A DNA stretch of 8,549 nt from an uncultured Alistipes sp. (GCA_937895825.1 CALBKP010000125.1:1-8549); one strand, 5' to 3'. Positions 1 through 6,311 are shown, counted from the stretch's first letter. Notes: generated by a model from the sequence alone, not told the origin. A program made the numbers and translations.

Positions 1-53
1 TCTCGACCTCATGATTATGAATCATGCGCTCTAACCAGCTGAGCTATCTCGCC
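1..53 (-). tRNA. tRNA with CAU anticodon (probably elongator tRNA-Met), 3' part cut off by the window edge
   Basis: Read on the minus strand, the sequence starts GGCGAGA (5' acceptor strand), then TA, a D-arm (GCTC ... GAGC, loop with GG), a 5-bp anticodon stem CATGA/TCATG and the loop TTCATAA, giving anticodon CAT at 17-19. The variable region and the start of the T-arm are seen, and the rest lies left of the window. Overall it resembles bacterial elongator tRNA-Met. A CAU anticodon is also used by tRNA-Ile2 after lysidine modification and by initiator tRNA. The perfect D-stem and ordinary 5' acceptor strand do not by themselves exclude Ile2, so the amino acid is inferred. It has its own promoter just upstream. 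Confidence 0.9.
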
Positions 54-93
54 ATGACTCTCGGTTTAACCAGTAGGTTCCCAAAAGCGAGTG

Positions 94-125
94 CAAAGAT
101 AGGGTAAATTTCTACAAAAGCAAAA
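94..125 (-). promoter_or_regulatory. Bacteroidetes-type promoter for the CAU tRNA
   Basis: On the minus strand TATCTTTG (94-101) matches the Bacteroidetes -7 consensus TAnnTTTG exactly. TTTTG (121-125) lies 19 bases upstream as the -33 element. The box is about 40 bases before the tRNA 5' end, leaving a short 5' leader for RNase P to remove. Confidence 0.75.
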
Positions 126-206
126 TATTTTTAAAGTTTTTTTTACATTTGTAGCTCCTGTCTCGCTTAACTTATTGTCAATAACGGCATTAACCCTAAA
201 TAAAAT

Positions 207-252
207 TGTGATAAAATAATAACGAGAGTCCCGAACTAACGGAACTCTCGTT
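207..252 (-). terminator. Terminator of the BACON-domain lipoprotein gene
   Basis: The arms AACGAGAGT (221-229) and ACTCTCGTT (244-252) form a 9-bp stem, extended inward by CCG/CGG after one mismatch, with a loop of six bases. Read on the minus strand the stem is followed by a T-rich run (207-220). It lies 20 bases after the stop codon of the minus-strand lipoprotein gene and before the tRNA promoter, so it separates the two transcripts. Confidence 0.75.
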
Positions 253-271
253 CGTAAGGTGTAACTTTGGG

Positions 272-2137
272 CTACTTATTCTCCTTATACACGTAGCTGG
301 CAGTATCTGCCGAATCGCTCTTATAGAGGTATACCGACTTCTTGAAGAGTCGGCCGTAGTTGCCGTTGGCATCCTTAGCAACAGCGATGACCGAGTAGTC
401 GCGCTCGTACTCGAAGATGAAGTTGTAGTTCGAGTAGCAGTTGACAAGGTTCTTATCGTTTGCTACGTCGCGAAGCCACTGAGCATCGTCAGAGTAGTAT
501 TCAAGAGAAAGCGTTGTCCACATAATATACACACTGTCGCTGCTCGATACACCGCTAATTGTAGCGGGCAGAAGCGCACTATTTGTATAGCCAGCGTAGT
601 CGCCCCAGTGCTCAGCGTCGATGGCTGCAACCTCACTGATGTTGAAGTGCTGGTCCATCTTGAGCTGGATATTTGAGCTACTAACCACGTCGCTGAGCGT
701 TCTGAACTCAGCAGTGAAGATGCGGGTATTAGGTGTCTCGCCATCCACACCGAAGGCAAATGCTACGTATGAGGTATTAGGCTCGAGGTTGTAGAGGTTC
801 ATGTCGGTCTTGCCGGTAGCAACGTAAAATGTACCATACTCTTTACGGATATTCTCGAAGCGCTCCTCGTCAGTTGAACCTAAAGCCTCGTACTGGCTCT
901 TAGTCAAGCAGCTACGCTCGAATACGGCAGACTTTGAATTTGCTGTCCAGTATACGTTTGCAGTGCGCGCGAAGATGTCCTCAACGGTGATGTCGATAGT
1001 AACGCCCGAATCCTGTACGCTTGTCGTCGTAGCAGTCTCGATAACGGTGTCTGAAGCTGCAAAGCCCGTTGCAGGGTCGATGGCAAAGATAAAGAATGCA
1101 TATTCAGTGTAGTTAGCAAGGCTGGTGTTTTCGATGGTCTGCGAGCCCTTCTTGCAGAACTCCTCGATAATCTGAGCCAATGTCTTGCCGTATGACATCT
1201 GGATAATAACCGTCTCGTTCCACTTTGCAGGGAATGTCTCCTCCATAACAGCATCGCGACCGTAGTAAGTGTAGAAGTCGCTAACCTTCCAGTAGCCAGT
1301 GTAATAGTAAGTATCCTCGTTACTTGCCTTGATGGTCTGAGTGATGGCGTTGTTATTAACGGTCAACGTCATATCGAACGTGGTGTCGATCTGTGCAGGC
1401 TTGCCTGAACGAACGGTGTCACGATATACGTCACCGATGAGCATGGAGTTAGTTAGATCGATATGGTAGGTAAATACGATGTAGTCGGTGTCGGGGTTAA
1501 GGTCGATGAACTCTACGTCGAGGGCATCGCCACGATATGATATATTCTGCAAGTAGTTCAAGAGTGACTGTCCAGCGCGGTTTGCCTCATAGCTTAGTGA
1601 CTGCATGTGGTAGCTGTAGAGTGCTTCGTCAGAGGTAAGACCAAACGACTCGATGTAGTCAACCGAGTAGATGTCGCACACGTAGGCTGTCTCCTTGTCG
1701 GCGGGAATAACGTCGAGGAGGATGGTGCGGGGATCGGTGAATGTCACGTTGTAGCTAAATACGGGGGCCTCAGATGCAGCCTGGTGGATGTTGATGGTAT
1801 AGCCCTCATCTACGCCAGTGTATACCACTGTGATAGTTGCCTCACGCTCCTTGTTTGTGTAGTTGGGTGCTACGACAAACTTGATCGAGCCATACGTTGC
1901 CGTGCTGAGATCCATAACCCAGCTCTCGGTGCAGTTGGTGAGCACAACGCCACCCTGCACGGGGTTCGTGATGGTGTAGTTTACCGTAGCCACGCCTCCA
2001 TCGCTTGTGAAGTCGAGCTCGGTCTGATCCAACTGGAACGATGCTACTGTGTTTGTCTCCTTGCCTTTATCCTCACAGCCGACGGTGAATAGCATGGCAA
2101 CAGCAGCAACCAATGTAAATAAGTGTTTAAGTTTCAT
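272..2137 (-). CDS. Surface lipoprotein with BACON domain and four tandem beta-rich modules
   Basis: The 621-residue product begins with a lipoprotein signal peptide: a basic start, a hydrophobic core and a lipobox-like FTVGC with Cys21 as the lipidated residue. Cys21 is followed by acidic EDK, reminiscent of the acidic sorting signals of exported Bacteroidetes lipoproteins. Residues about 33-121 look like a BACON domain (typical FSPDGG-like turn seen as FTSDGG, then W73 in an ESWV context, and a closing INIHQAA strand). BACON domains are usually N-terminal in secreted glycan- or mucin-associated proteins, though binding is not proven for all. Four similar segments follow (about 126-247, 253-372, 378-483, 487-607). 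Each has an opening beta pair, a helical insert and a closing strand pair such as LNPDTDYIVF or LEPNTSYVAF, like an enlarged fibronectin III fold. No catalytic motif is visible. The start is fixed by the signal peptide and by a promoter 42 bases upstream. No SusC/SusD partner is present, so the ligand is unknown. Confidence 0.88.
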   Translation of the reverse strand: MKLKHLFTLVAAVAMLFTVGCEDKGKETNTVASFQLDQTELDFTSDGGVATVNYTITNPVQGGVVLTNCTESWVMDLSTATYGSIKFVVAPNYTNKEREATITVVYTGVDEGYTINIHQAASEAPVFSYNVTFTDPRTILLDVIPADKETAYVCDIYSVDYIESFGLTSDEALYSYHMQSLSYEANRAGQSLLNYLQNISYRGDALDVEFIDLNPDTDYIVFTYHIDLTNSMLIGDVYRDTVRSGKPAQIDTTFDMTLTVNNNAITQTIKASNEDTYYYTGYWKVSDFYTYYGRDAVMEETFPAKWNETVIIQMSYGKTLAQIIEEFCKKGSQTIENTSLANYTEYAFFIFAIDPATGFAASDTVIETATTTSVQDSGVTIDITVEDIFARTANVYWTANSKSAVFERSCLTKSQYEALGSTDEERFENIRKEYGTFYVATGKTDMNLYNLEPNTSYVAFAFGVDGETPNTRIFTAEFRTLSDVVSSSNIQLKMDQHFNISEVAAIDAEHWGDYAGYTNSALLPATISGVSSSDSVYIMWTTLSLEYYSDDAQWLRDVANDKNLVNCYSNYNFIFEYERDYSVIAVAKDANGNYGRLFKKSVYLYKSDSADTASYVYKENK

Positions 2138-2179
2138 ATTAAAATTGTTGTGTGTTATAAATTGTTCTTAAATATCTGA

Positions 2180-2210
2180 CAAAGGTAGTTGTTTTGCCAT
2201 AAAAATACAA
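2180..2210 (-). promoter_or_regulatory. Promoter of the BACON lipoprotein gene
   Basis: On the minus strand TACCTTTG (2180-2187) is an exact TAnnTTTG box, with TTG (2208-2210) 20 bases upstream. The predicted mRNA has a leader of about 35-40 bases that is rich in A and T and contains no Shine-Dalgarno sequence before the ATG, as is usual in Bacteroidetes. Confidence 0.75.
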
Positions 2211-2277
2211 GCGTTATGCCCATTTTTGGTAGCTGGAGGCACGGTAATTGTCCACTTTACATATCAAAAAATCAAAA

Positions 2278-2973
2278 ATGCTTCTGCGTGCAACAAATAT
2301 TCTTACACTCATAGCCAGCATCCTCTTGCTTGTGGCTCTATCGTTGGAGGTGATTTACTATCGCGAGCTTATGTCCTTTACGCCACTATTTACAATGGCT
2401 ACAGCTGTTGTGTGTGTCATCTACTGTATAGACTTCTTTGTGTTGATGGCATACTCGCCGCACCCGCTGCGATTCTTCGTGCGTAATGGTTTTATTCTGC
2501 TTCTATCCATCCCATATCATCTACTTGCTGTTGTTCTTGATATAGAGTTCAGCCATAGTGCTCAGATGATTATGAGCGGCGTTGTCGTGCTACGCTCGGT
2601 AATGGCACTTTATATAACATTGCGTTGGCTGATACGACGGCGTACCACGCGGTTGTTGTGGGCTTATGTGGCGACGGTGGTTCTGTCGGGCTATGTGGCA
2701 GCTCTGCTATTCTACGAGTACGAGGCTCCGGTAAACCATGATGTCGCGAGCTTTGGCGATGCTATGTGGTGGGCGTGGATGAACCTCACCACCGTTGGAG
2801 CGGAGATATTCCCCGTTACGGCTATCGGCAAGGTGTTATGCGTGCTGTTGCCAATACTCGGTATGGCGATGTTCCCTGTATTTACCGTATATGTTACGTC
2901 GCTTTATGATAACGGCACGTTGAATAGTGGCACGGGAGTTGCAGAAGATGAAGCACAAACCAATAAAAGATAA
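2278..2973 (+). CDS. Six-helix potassium-channel-like membrane protein with atypical selectivity filter
   Basis: The 231-residue protein has hydrophobic segments at about 7-27, 36-58, 70-88, 97-119, 126-146 and 184-208, with a re-entrant pore segment at about 160-176. This is the S1-S4 plus S5-P-S6 plan of voltage-gated-type ion channels. Segment 2 carries Asp52, and segment 4 carries Arg106, Arg116 and Arg120-122, as in a weak voltage sensor. The pore helix (WWAWMNLTTVG) and the following IFPVTAIGK match the K+ channel family (Ion_trans_2), but the filter reads TVGAE instead of TVGYGD. Tyr is replaced by Ala, and one residue appears lost. Ion selectivity is therefore uncertain. I chose ATG 2278, which has an A-rich upstream sequence and begins just before helix 1. 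An in-frame TTG at 2248, with GGAGG at 2235-2239, would add ten residues and is a real alternative. The next gene starts four bases after the stop. Confidence 0.8.
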   Translation: MLLRATNILTLIASILLLVALSLEVIYYRELMSFTPLFTMATAVVCVIYCIDFFVLMAYSPHPLRFFVRNGFILLLSIPYHLLAVVLDIEFSHSAQMIMSGVVVLRSVMALYITLRWLIRRRTTRLLWAYVATVVLSGYVAALLFYEYEAPVNHDVASFGDAMWWAWMNLTTVGAEIFPVTAIGKVLCVLLPILGMAMFPVFTVYVTSLYDNGTLNSGTGVAEDEAQTNKR

Positions 2974-2977
2974 GATA

Positions 2978-3550
2978 ATGAAAAAGAGTTTGATTACTTG
3001 TACGGCAGTTGTCGCCCTATTGCTTGTGGGCGCATGCTCAAAGGAGAAAAGATGGGGGATGAAGGAGCGTGAGGAGCTACGCAATGAGTTGCGAGCCTAC
3101 CGCGATATGGTCTATCTGGAGAACCTTGCGGAGGCTGAATTTAATGACTTTACGGGCGATGTGGTGAGTGCCATTGAGATAGACTATCCAGTATACACGA
3201 CATTTGTTGAGCTTCCTGGGCGTGGCGATACGGTGGAGGTGTATGTTGTCTCAACCATCGTGGAGGAGCTAAATACCGATCCTCATAACCTTCGTAACAT
3301 ATTCCCATATCCTATGTTGGTTGCCGATGGTATCCTTCCGCAGGGGCTAAACCATCAGGCACAACGTGCCTTCTACGATTGCTTGTCGCATAAGATCAAG
3401 CGTGCATATAGCTCGACGACGGACTTCTTCGATGCTATTGTTAGCGATACTTCGTCGACCAATTCCAAGATTGCCGACCTTCAGTGGCAGTGTGCTGTAG
3501 ATCTGTTTGATTGGGGCGTAGAGGTTGACGAGACTATCGTTGTCGAGTAA
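2978..3550 (+). CDS. Small lipoprotein of unknown function, co-transcribed with the channel-like gene
   Basis: The 190-residue product has a clear lipoprotein signal: MKKS, a hydrophobic core and the lipobox LVGAC with Cys20 as the predicted lipidated residue. The mature part begins with a charged, probably helical segment rich in Glu, Arg and Lys (about 22-58). It continues with a mixed region containing IFPYPML (108-114) and ends with an acidic tail. I recognise no family and no catalytic motif. ATG 2978 is preferred because it places the signal peptide at the N terminus; upstream in-frame starts would overlap the channel gene and bury the signal. The four-base gap after the channel gene implies one mRNA and suggests a functional link at the membrane, for example an accessory protein. 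The link is inferred from spacing only. Confidence 0.8.
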   Translation: MKKSLITCTAVVALLLVGACSKEKRWGMKEREELRNELRAYRDMVYLENLAEAEFNDFTGDVVSAIEIDYPVYTTFVELPGRGDTVEVYVVSTIVEELNTDPHNLRNIFPYPMLVADGILPQGLNHQAQRAFYDCLSHKIKRAYSSTTDFFDAIVSDTSSTNSKIADLQWQCAVDLFDWGVEVDETIVVE

Positions 3551-3623
3551 CTCTGAATGTTGTGAACCTTTTACCCATTGCATAGTTAAGTATAAAGTTT
3601 AAATGCCGACGGTCGTTGGCTCC

Positions 3624-3662
3624 AGAAGGGGATGTGTGGTTTGGTTGCCACACGCTCCTTCT
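3624..3662 (+). terminator. Large imperfect hairpin after the channel/lipoprotein pair, possible terminator
   Basis: AGAAGGGG (3624-3631) pairs with CTCCTTCT (3655-3662, one G-U), and GTGTGG (3634-3639) pairs with CCACAC (3648-3653), leaving an eight-base loop and a small bulge. The stem is strong, but the bases after it are only moderately T-rich, with no clean T run. It could be a weak terminator, an mRNA 3'-end stabilising stem or a remnant repeat. Confidence 0.45.
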
Positions 3663-3691
3663 GTGCATTTGTTGCCTCTTAATCTGTAAAA

Positions 3692-3722
3692 TTGCATAAT
3701 TTAAATTTTTTTGTTAAATTTG
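3692..3722 (+). promoter_or_regulatory. Promoter of mscL
   Basis: TAAATTTG (3715-3722) matches TAnnTTTG exactly, with TTG (3692-3694) 20 bases upstream. It is 44 bases before the mscL ATG. The leader is A-rich and lacks a Shine-Dalgarno site. Confidence 0.7.
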
Positions 3723-3766
3723 TCGAGCAAAAGAGTATTAACACTAAATTTAAATAACAAACAATT

Positions 3767-4228
3767 ATGGGATTTTTACAGGAGTTTAAGACATTTGCAT
3801 TGAAGGGTAATGTTGTTGACATGGCAGTCGGTGTTATAATCGGCGGTGCTTTTGGTAAGATTGTTACCTCGTTGGTTAACGATATCATCATGCCTCCATT
3901 GGGCTTTATCCTTGGTGGTAAGAACTTCTCGGATTTGGCCGTGACAATCAAGGCTGCACAGCCCGAGGTTCTCAACGAGGCCGGTGAGGTTGTATCACCT
4001 GCTGTTGCCGAGGTGCTTTGGAAGTATGGTTCATTCTTGCAGACATGTCTCGATTTCTTGATCATCGCTATCAGTATTTTTGTAATGATTAAGGTTATCA
4101 ACAAGCTCACATCGCTTCGTAAGAAAGAGGAGGAGGCTGCGGCAGCTGCTCCAGCTCCAGCACCAGAGCCTACTAAGGAGGAGGTTCTCCTTACCGAGAT
4201 TCGCGACCTTCTTAAGGATAGAAAGTAG
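3767..4228 (+). CDS. mscL: Large-conductance mechanosensitive channel MscL
   Basis: MscL is the pentameric inner-membrane emergency valve that opens under membrane tension and releases solutes during osmotic downshock. The 153-residue product has the typical N-terminal amphipathic helix (FLQEFKTFALKGN). TM1 contains the pore constriction around Met19, Gly22 and Val23 and is followed by the conserved DIIMPPLG. TM2 spans about 90-112, then come an Ala/Pro-rich linker (about 124-135) and the cytoplasmic bundle helix TKEEVLLTEIRDLLK. The protein is longer than the 136 residues of the E. coli protein. About 12 of the extra residues lie in the periplasmic loop (about 66-86), and more lie in the linker. 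The gene stands alone, with its own promoter and terminator. Confidence 0.97.
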   Translation: MGFLQEFKTFALKGNVVDMAVGVIIGGAFGKIVTSLVNDIIMPPLGFILGGKNFSDLAVTIKAAQPEVLNEAGEVVSPAVAEVLWKYGSFLQTCLDFLIIAISIFVMIKVINKLTSLRKKEEEAAAAAPAPAPEPTKEEVLLTEIRDLLKDRK

Positions 4229-4251
4229 GATTACACTCTGACAAAAATGTC

Positions 4252-4284
4252 GTGCGTGCAAGTCTTCGCTTGTACGCACTTTTT
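4252..4284 (+). terminator. Rho-independent terminator of mscL
   Basis: GTGCGTGCAAG (4252-4262) pairs along 11 positions (one G-U) with CTTGTACGCAC (4269-4279) around a TCTTCG loop. Five T residues follow at once (4280-4284). It lies 24 bases after the mscL stop codon. Confidence 0.88.
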
Positions 4285-4376
4285 GTGCGATAAATATGGC
4301 GTGGTCAGGCGATTATATGGTTCCCCGTCTTTGCCATAGCTACCCACATTAGCGTCACACAATGCCTCCATAAAGC

Positions 4377-4404
4377 AAAAAAGGCCTGCGACATATCGCA
4401 GACC
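4377..4404 (-). terminator. Terminator of the tmRNA gene
   Basis: On the minus strand the stem CTGCGA/TCGCAG (4386-4391 with 4396-4401) closes a four-base loop. It is extended by GG/CC outside one mismatch, then followed by TTTTTT (4377-4382). It sits a few bases after the tmRNA 3' end. Confidence 0.82.
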
Positions 4405-4409
4405 CGAAG

Positions 4410-4810
4410 TGGAGGTGGCGGGGGTCGAACCCGCGTCCAAACAAGGAACCCCAGAGCTTTCTACACGTTTAGCCGACCATTTCGTCCTTCTCCTCAAGCC
4501 AGGCAGGCGGCAGCCAAACCTGAGGCCCAGCCTCTAAATCTCGCATGATAACCGAGGCACATACCACGCTATCTCTTAATTGATGATACCCCATTGTGAT
4601 TGGTCGTTAAAGAGCGGAACGGCCTCTCGGGATACTCGTCACACGACCTCCTTGGGTCACGCGATTAAGCCAATTTTCCCAGAAAATTAGGCAGCGAGTG
4701 CGTAATTGTTATTGCCATTTATAGCTTGAGCGTTCAGTTTAACGAGACCCCACACAAGGCTCGACGTGCTTACAATCGAATTCTACCTGCTGTCAAAACC
4801 GGTCACCCCC
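4410..4810 (-). ncRNA. ssrA: Transfer-messenger RNA (tmRNA)
   Basis: tmRNA rescues stalled ribosomes together with SmpB and adds a degradation tag to the unfinished protein. The 5' end GGGGGTG (4804-4810) pairs with CACCTCC (4411-4417) to form the acceptor stem, with one G-U pair and discriminator A at 4410. The T-arm is GCGGG TTCGACC CCCGC (4418-4434). The 5' D-like region reads TGACCGGTTTTGACAGCAGG, as in other tmRNAs. CCA is not encoded and must be added after processing. The reading frame for the tag is at 4687-4716. The length of about 401 nt fits an ordinary one-piece tmRNA. It is transcribed away from ftsE. Confidence 0.96.
4687..4716 (-). other. tmRNA tag-peptide reading frame (GNNNYALAA)
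   Basis: On the minus strand the codons GGC AAT AAC AAT TAC GCA CTC GCT GCC are followed by TAA, giving the tag G-N-N-N-Y-A-L-A-A. The Gly resume codon and the YALAA end agree with Bacteroidetes tags. The terminal ALAA is the part recognised by ClpXP-type proteases. That the tag starts at GGC is inferred by comparison with related tags. Confidence 0.88.
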
Positions 4811-4914
4811 AGTTGGAAAATGTCAATTCCGAGACATCCTCTTTGGTAATTTAGCCGAAAAGATTCACAGCAATAAAACTATCGAGTGGCATCTGTGGCA
4901 ATGCAAATGCGAGG

Positions 4915-4922
4915 CAAAAGTA
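4915..4922 (-). promoter_or_regulatory. Candidate -7 box of the tmRNA promoter
   Basis: On the minus strand TACTTTTG matches TAnnTTTG exactly. The expected -33 position (about 4943-4945) reads TTT and not TTG, so that element is weak. The box is about 105 bases from the mature tmRNA 5' end, implying a precursor leader of about 100 bases. No good box is closer. Confidence 0.5.
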
Positions 4923-4927
4923 GTGAA

Positions 4928-4961
4928 TTTTTGCGAAAGAAAAAAATAATTCATACTTTTG
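4928..4961 (+). promoter_or_regulatory. Promoter of ftsE
   Basis: TACTTTTG (4954-4961) is an exact TAnnTTTG box, and TTTTTG (4928-4933) lies 20 bases upstream as the -33 element. Only 19 bases separate the box from the ATG, so the leader should be about 15 bases long. Confidence 0.75.
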
Positions 4962-4980
4962 CATTAAATATTTAGTAGCG

Positions 4981-5706
4981 ATGATGGAGCGTAATAGCGT
5001 AATAGAGTTAAAGGGAGTATCAATATACCACGGAGATTCGAGCCGAGGCAAACGTCACGAGCGCGACCTTATCCTTTCGGATGTGAACCTGACGGTGGAT
5101 GAGGGTGAGTTTGTATATCTCATTGGCCGCGTAGGTACGGGTAAGAGCTCGTTGCTTAAAACCTTGTATGCCGAGGTGGAACTTACCGAGGGCGAAGGTA
5201 TGGTCGTAGGCTTTGATCTAAGAAAGCTACGTCGTCGCCAAATTCCCTACCTAAGACGCTCTATGGGGATCGTCTTTCAGGACTTTCAGCTCCTTACGGA
5301 TCGCAACGTATTCCTAAATCTATACGATGTGATGCGTGCTACGGGGTGGCGAAACGAGGAGGACATCCGTTGTCGCATAGATGAGGTGTTGAAGCTCGTC
5401 GGTCTGGAGCATAAGAGCTACAAAATGCCATTTGAGCTCTCGGGAGGCGAGCAGCAGCGTCTTACTATCGCGCGTGCCTTAATAAATAAGCCACGTCTGC
5501 TGCTCGCGGATGAGCCTACGGGTAATCTTGATCCTGTGACGGCTGAGGGTATCATGGAAATCTTCCGCCGTGTGGCCGATAGTGGTTGTACGGTGGTCAT
5601 GTCGACACATAACATTGCGCTTATCGAGCAGTTTCCATCGCGCACGATACTCTTCGCTCAGGGGCATATCTCCGAGGTGGATGTTAACTCGATAATAGAA
5701 CAATAG
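4981..5706 (+). CDS. ftsE: FtsE-type cell-division ABC transporter ATPase
   Basis: FtsE is the cytoplasmic ATPase that works with the membrane protein FtsX to switch on peptidoglycan hydrolases during division. The 241-residue product has Walker A GRVGTGKS (49-56), a Q-loop at Gln100 in VFQDFQLL, and the signature LSGGEQQR (153-160). It also has Walker B LLLADE (173-178), a D-loop GNLD (181-184) and a switch His at 210. The FQDFQLLTDRNVFLNL stretch and the ADEPTGNLD context match FtsE better than LolD or MacB, although these families are close. All nucleotide-binding motifs are intact. Translation could start at either of two consecutive ATGs (4981, 4984). No ftsX follows; the next gene is on the opposite strand. 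In Bacteroidetes ftsE and ftsX are often apart, so a distant partner is likely. Confidence 0.9.
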   Translation: MMERNSVIELKGVSIYHGDSSRGKRHERDLILSDVNLTVDEGEFVYLIGRVGTGKSSLLKTLYAEVELTEGEGMVVGFDLRKLRRRQIPYLRRSMGIVFQDFQLLTDRNVFLNLYDVMRATGWRNEEDIRCRIDEVLKLVGLEHKSYKMPFELSGGEQQRLTIARALINKPRLLLADEPTGNLDPVTAEGIMEIFRRVADSGCTVVMSTHNIALIEQFPSRTILFAQGHISEVDVNSIIEQ

Positions 5707-5740
5707 TAATAGTATTAGCTCAATAGTAAATAGAGTAAAT

Positions 5741-5778
5741 GGGACTGTCGATTAAAAGATCGGACAGCCCTATTATTT
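5741..5778. terminator. Shared, probably bidirectional terminator between ftsE and the prolyl-tRNA editing gene
   Basis: GGG-A-CTGTC (5741-5749) pairs with GACAG-CCC (5763-5770) with one bulged A, and GAT/ATC continue the stem toward a small loop. On the plus strand it is followed by TATTATTTTC, and on the minus strand by a T-rich stretch (minus ATTTACTCTATTTACT). It lies between the two converging stop codons, so it can serve both. Confidence 0.72.
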
Positions 5779-5815
5779 TCGTATGTTTGATGGAGTAACT
5801 CTACATTTGGTGTAG

Positions 5816-6307
5816 TTAATATAGCTTAATGTACTCGTAGGTATTGCCCACAAGTTCAAGATAGCGCTCAAACTCCGTGCGAGCGATGACAACGGTGAAA
5901 CGGTTGTCGTTTGGGTGAAAACTGAGTGACTCCTGCCGACGGAGGGTCTCATCGAGAAATAGATGTACATGGTTCTCTGGATCGTTGATAAGACCGAAAG
6001 GCGAAACAGATCCAGGCATAAGGCCGAGCCACTTCATCATACGCTCGGGTGATGCGAACGAGAGCTTGCCTTGATGCAGGATATGCTCCAGGTCGTGTAT
6101 TGCCATCGACTGCTCCGAGTCGAATACAACGAGGTAGTGGCGGTTGCCCTTATGGTTGCGGAAGAATAGGTTTTTGCAATGCTTAGAACCATCCTTACGC
6201 CAATATTCGCGGGCGATCTCAATTGTGGGAGCCTCGGGGTGTTCGTACCACGAGAAATTTATGTTGTGGCTTGTGAGCCACTCAAAAACTTTATCACGTC
6301 GTTCCAT
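5816..6307 (-). CDS. Prolyl-tRNA editing protein of the ProXp/YbaK family
   Basis: The 163-residue product is a free-standing editing domain of the YbaK/ProRS-INS superfamily. These enzymes hydrolyse mischarged aminoacyl-tRNA (for ProXp-ala, Ala-tRNA-Pro), protecting translation fidelity. Family marks are HPEAPT (23-28), KNLFFRN (45-51) with the conserved Lys45, the GxMPGSVSPFGLIND loop (95-109), LFLDE (116-120) and FHPN (130-133). The set is closest to the PrdX/ProXp-ala subgroup; the exact substrate (Ala or Cys on tRNA-Pro) is inferred. The start is ATG 6307 (MERRDK). A longer frame continues upstream without a credible start, and residues before Met1 do not resemble the family. A promoter box ends only four bases before this ATG, so the mRNA may be leaderless. 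Confidence 0.88.
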   Translation of the reverse strand: MERRDKVFEWLTSHNINFSWYEHPEAPTIEIAREYWRKDGSKHCKNLFFRNHKGNRHYLVVFDSEQSMAIHDLEHILHQGKLSFASPERMMKWLGLMPGSVSPFGLINDPENHVHLFLDETLRRQESLSFHPNDNRFTVVIARTEFERYLELVGNTYEYIKLY

Positions 6308-6311
6308 GCAA

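Noticed and set aside
1..271. tRNA as an integration site of a mobile element
   Set aside because: No integrase, no direct repeat of the tRNA 3' end and no foreign-looking genes are visible; the tRNA 3' end is outside the window.
1607..2092. A 161-codon plus-strand frame antisense to the BACON lipoprotein gene
   Set aside because: It lies opposite the signal-proximal part of a well-supported gene, and its product is Cys- and Val-rich without family features.
2221..2228. CATTTTTG as a -7 box for the channel-like gene
   Set aside because: The first base is wrong, and the nearest TTG upstream is 24 bases away, too far. No convincing promoter for this gene was found.
2248..2277. TTG start for the channel-like gene with GGAGG upstream
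   Set aside because: Spacing is good for a Shine-Dalgarno start, but Bacteroidetes rarely rely on such sites. The ATG at 2278 has a typical A-rich leader and starts just before the first helix. Kept as an alternative only.
3679..4110. A 143-codon minus-strand frame opposite mscL
   Set aside because: Antisense to a clear mscL, with no domain or promoter.
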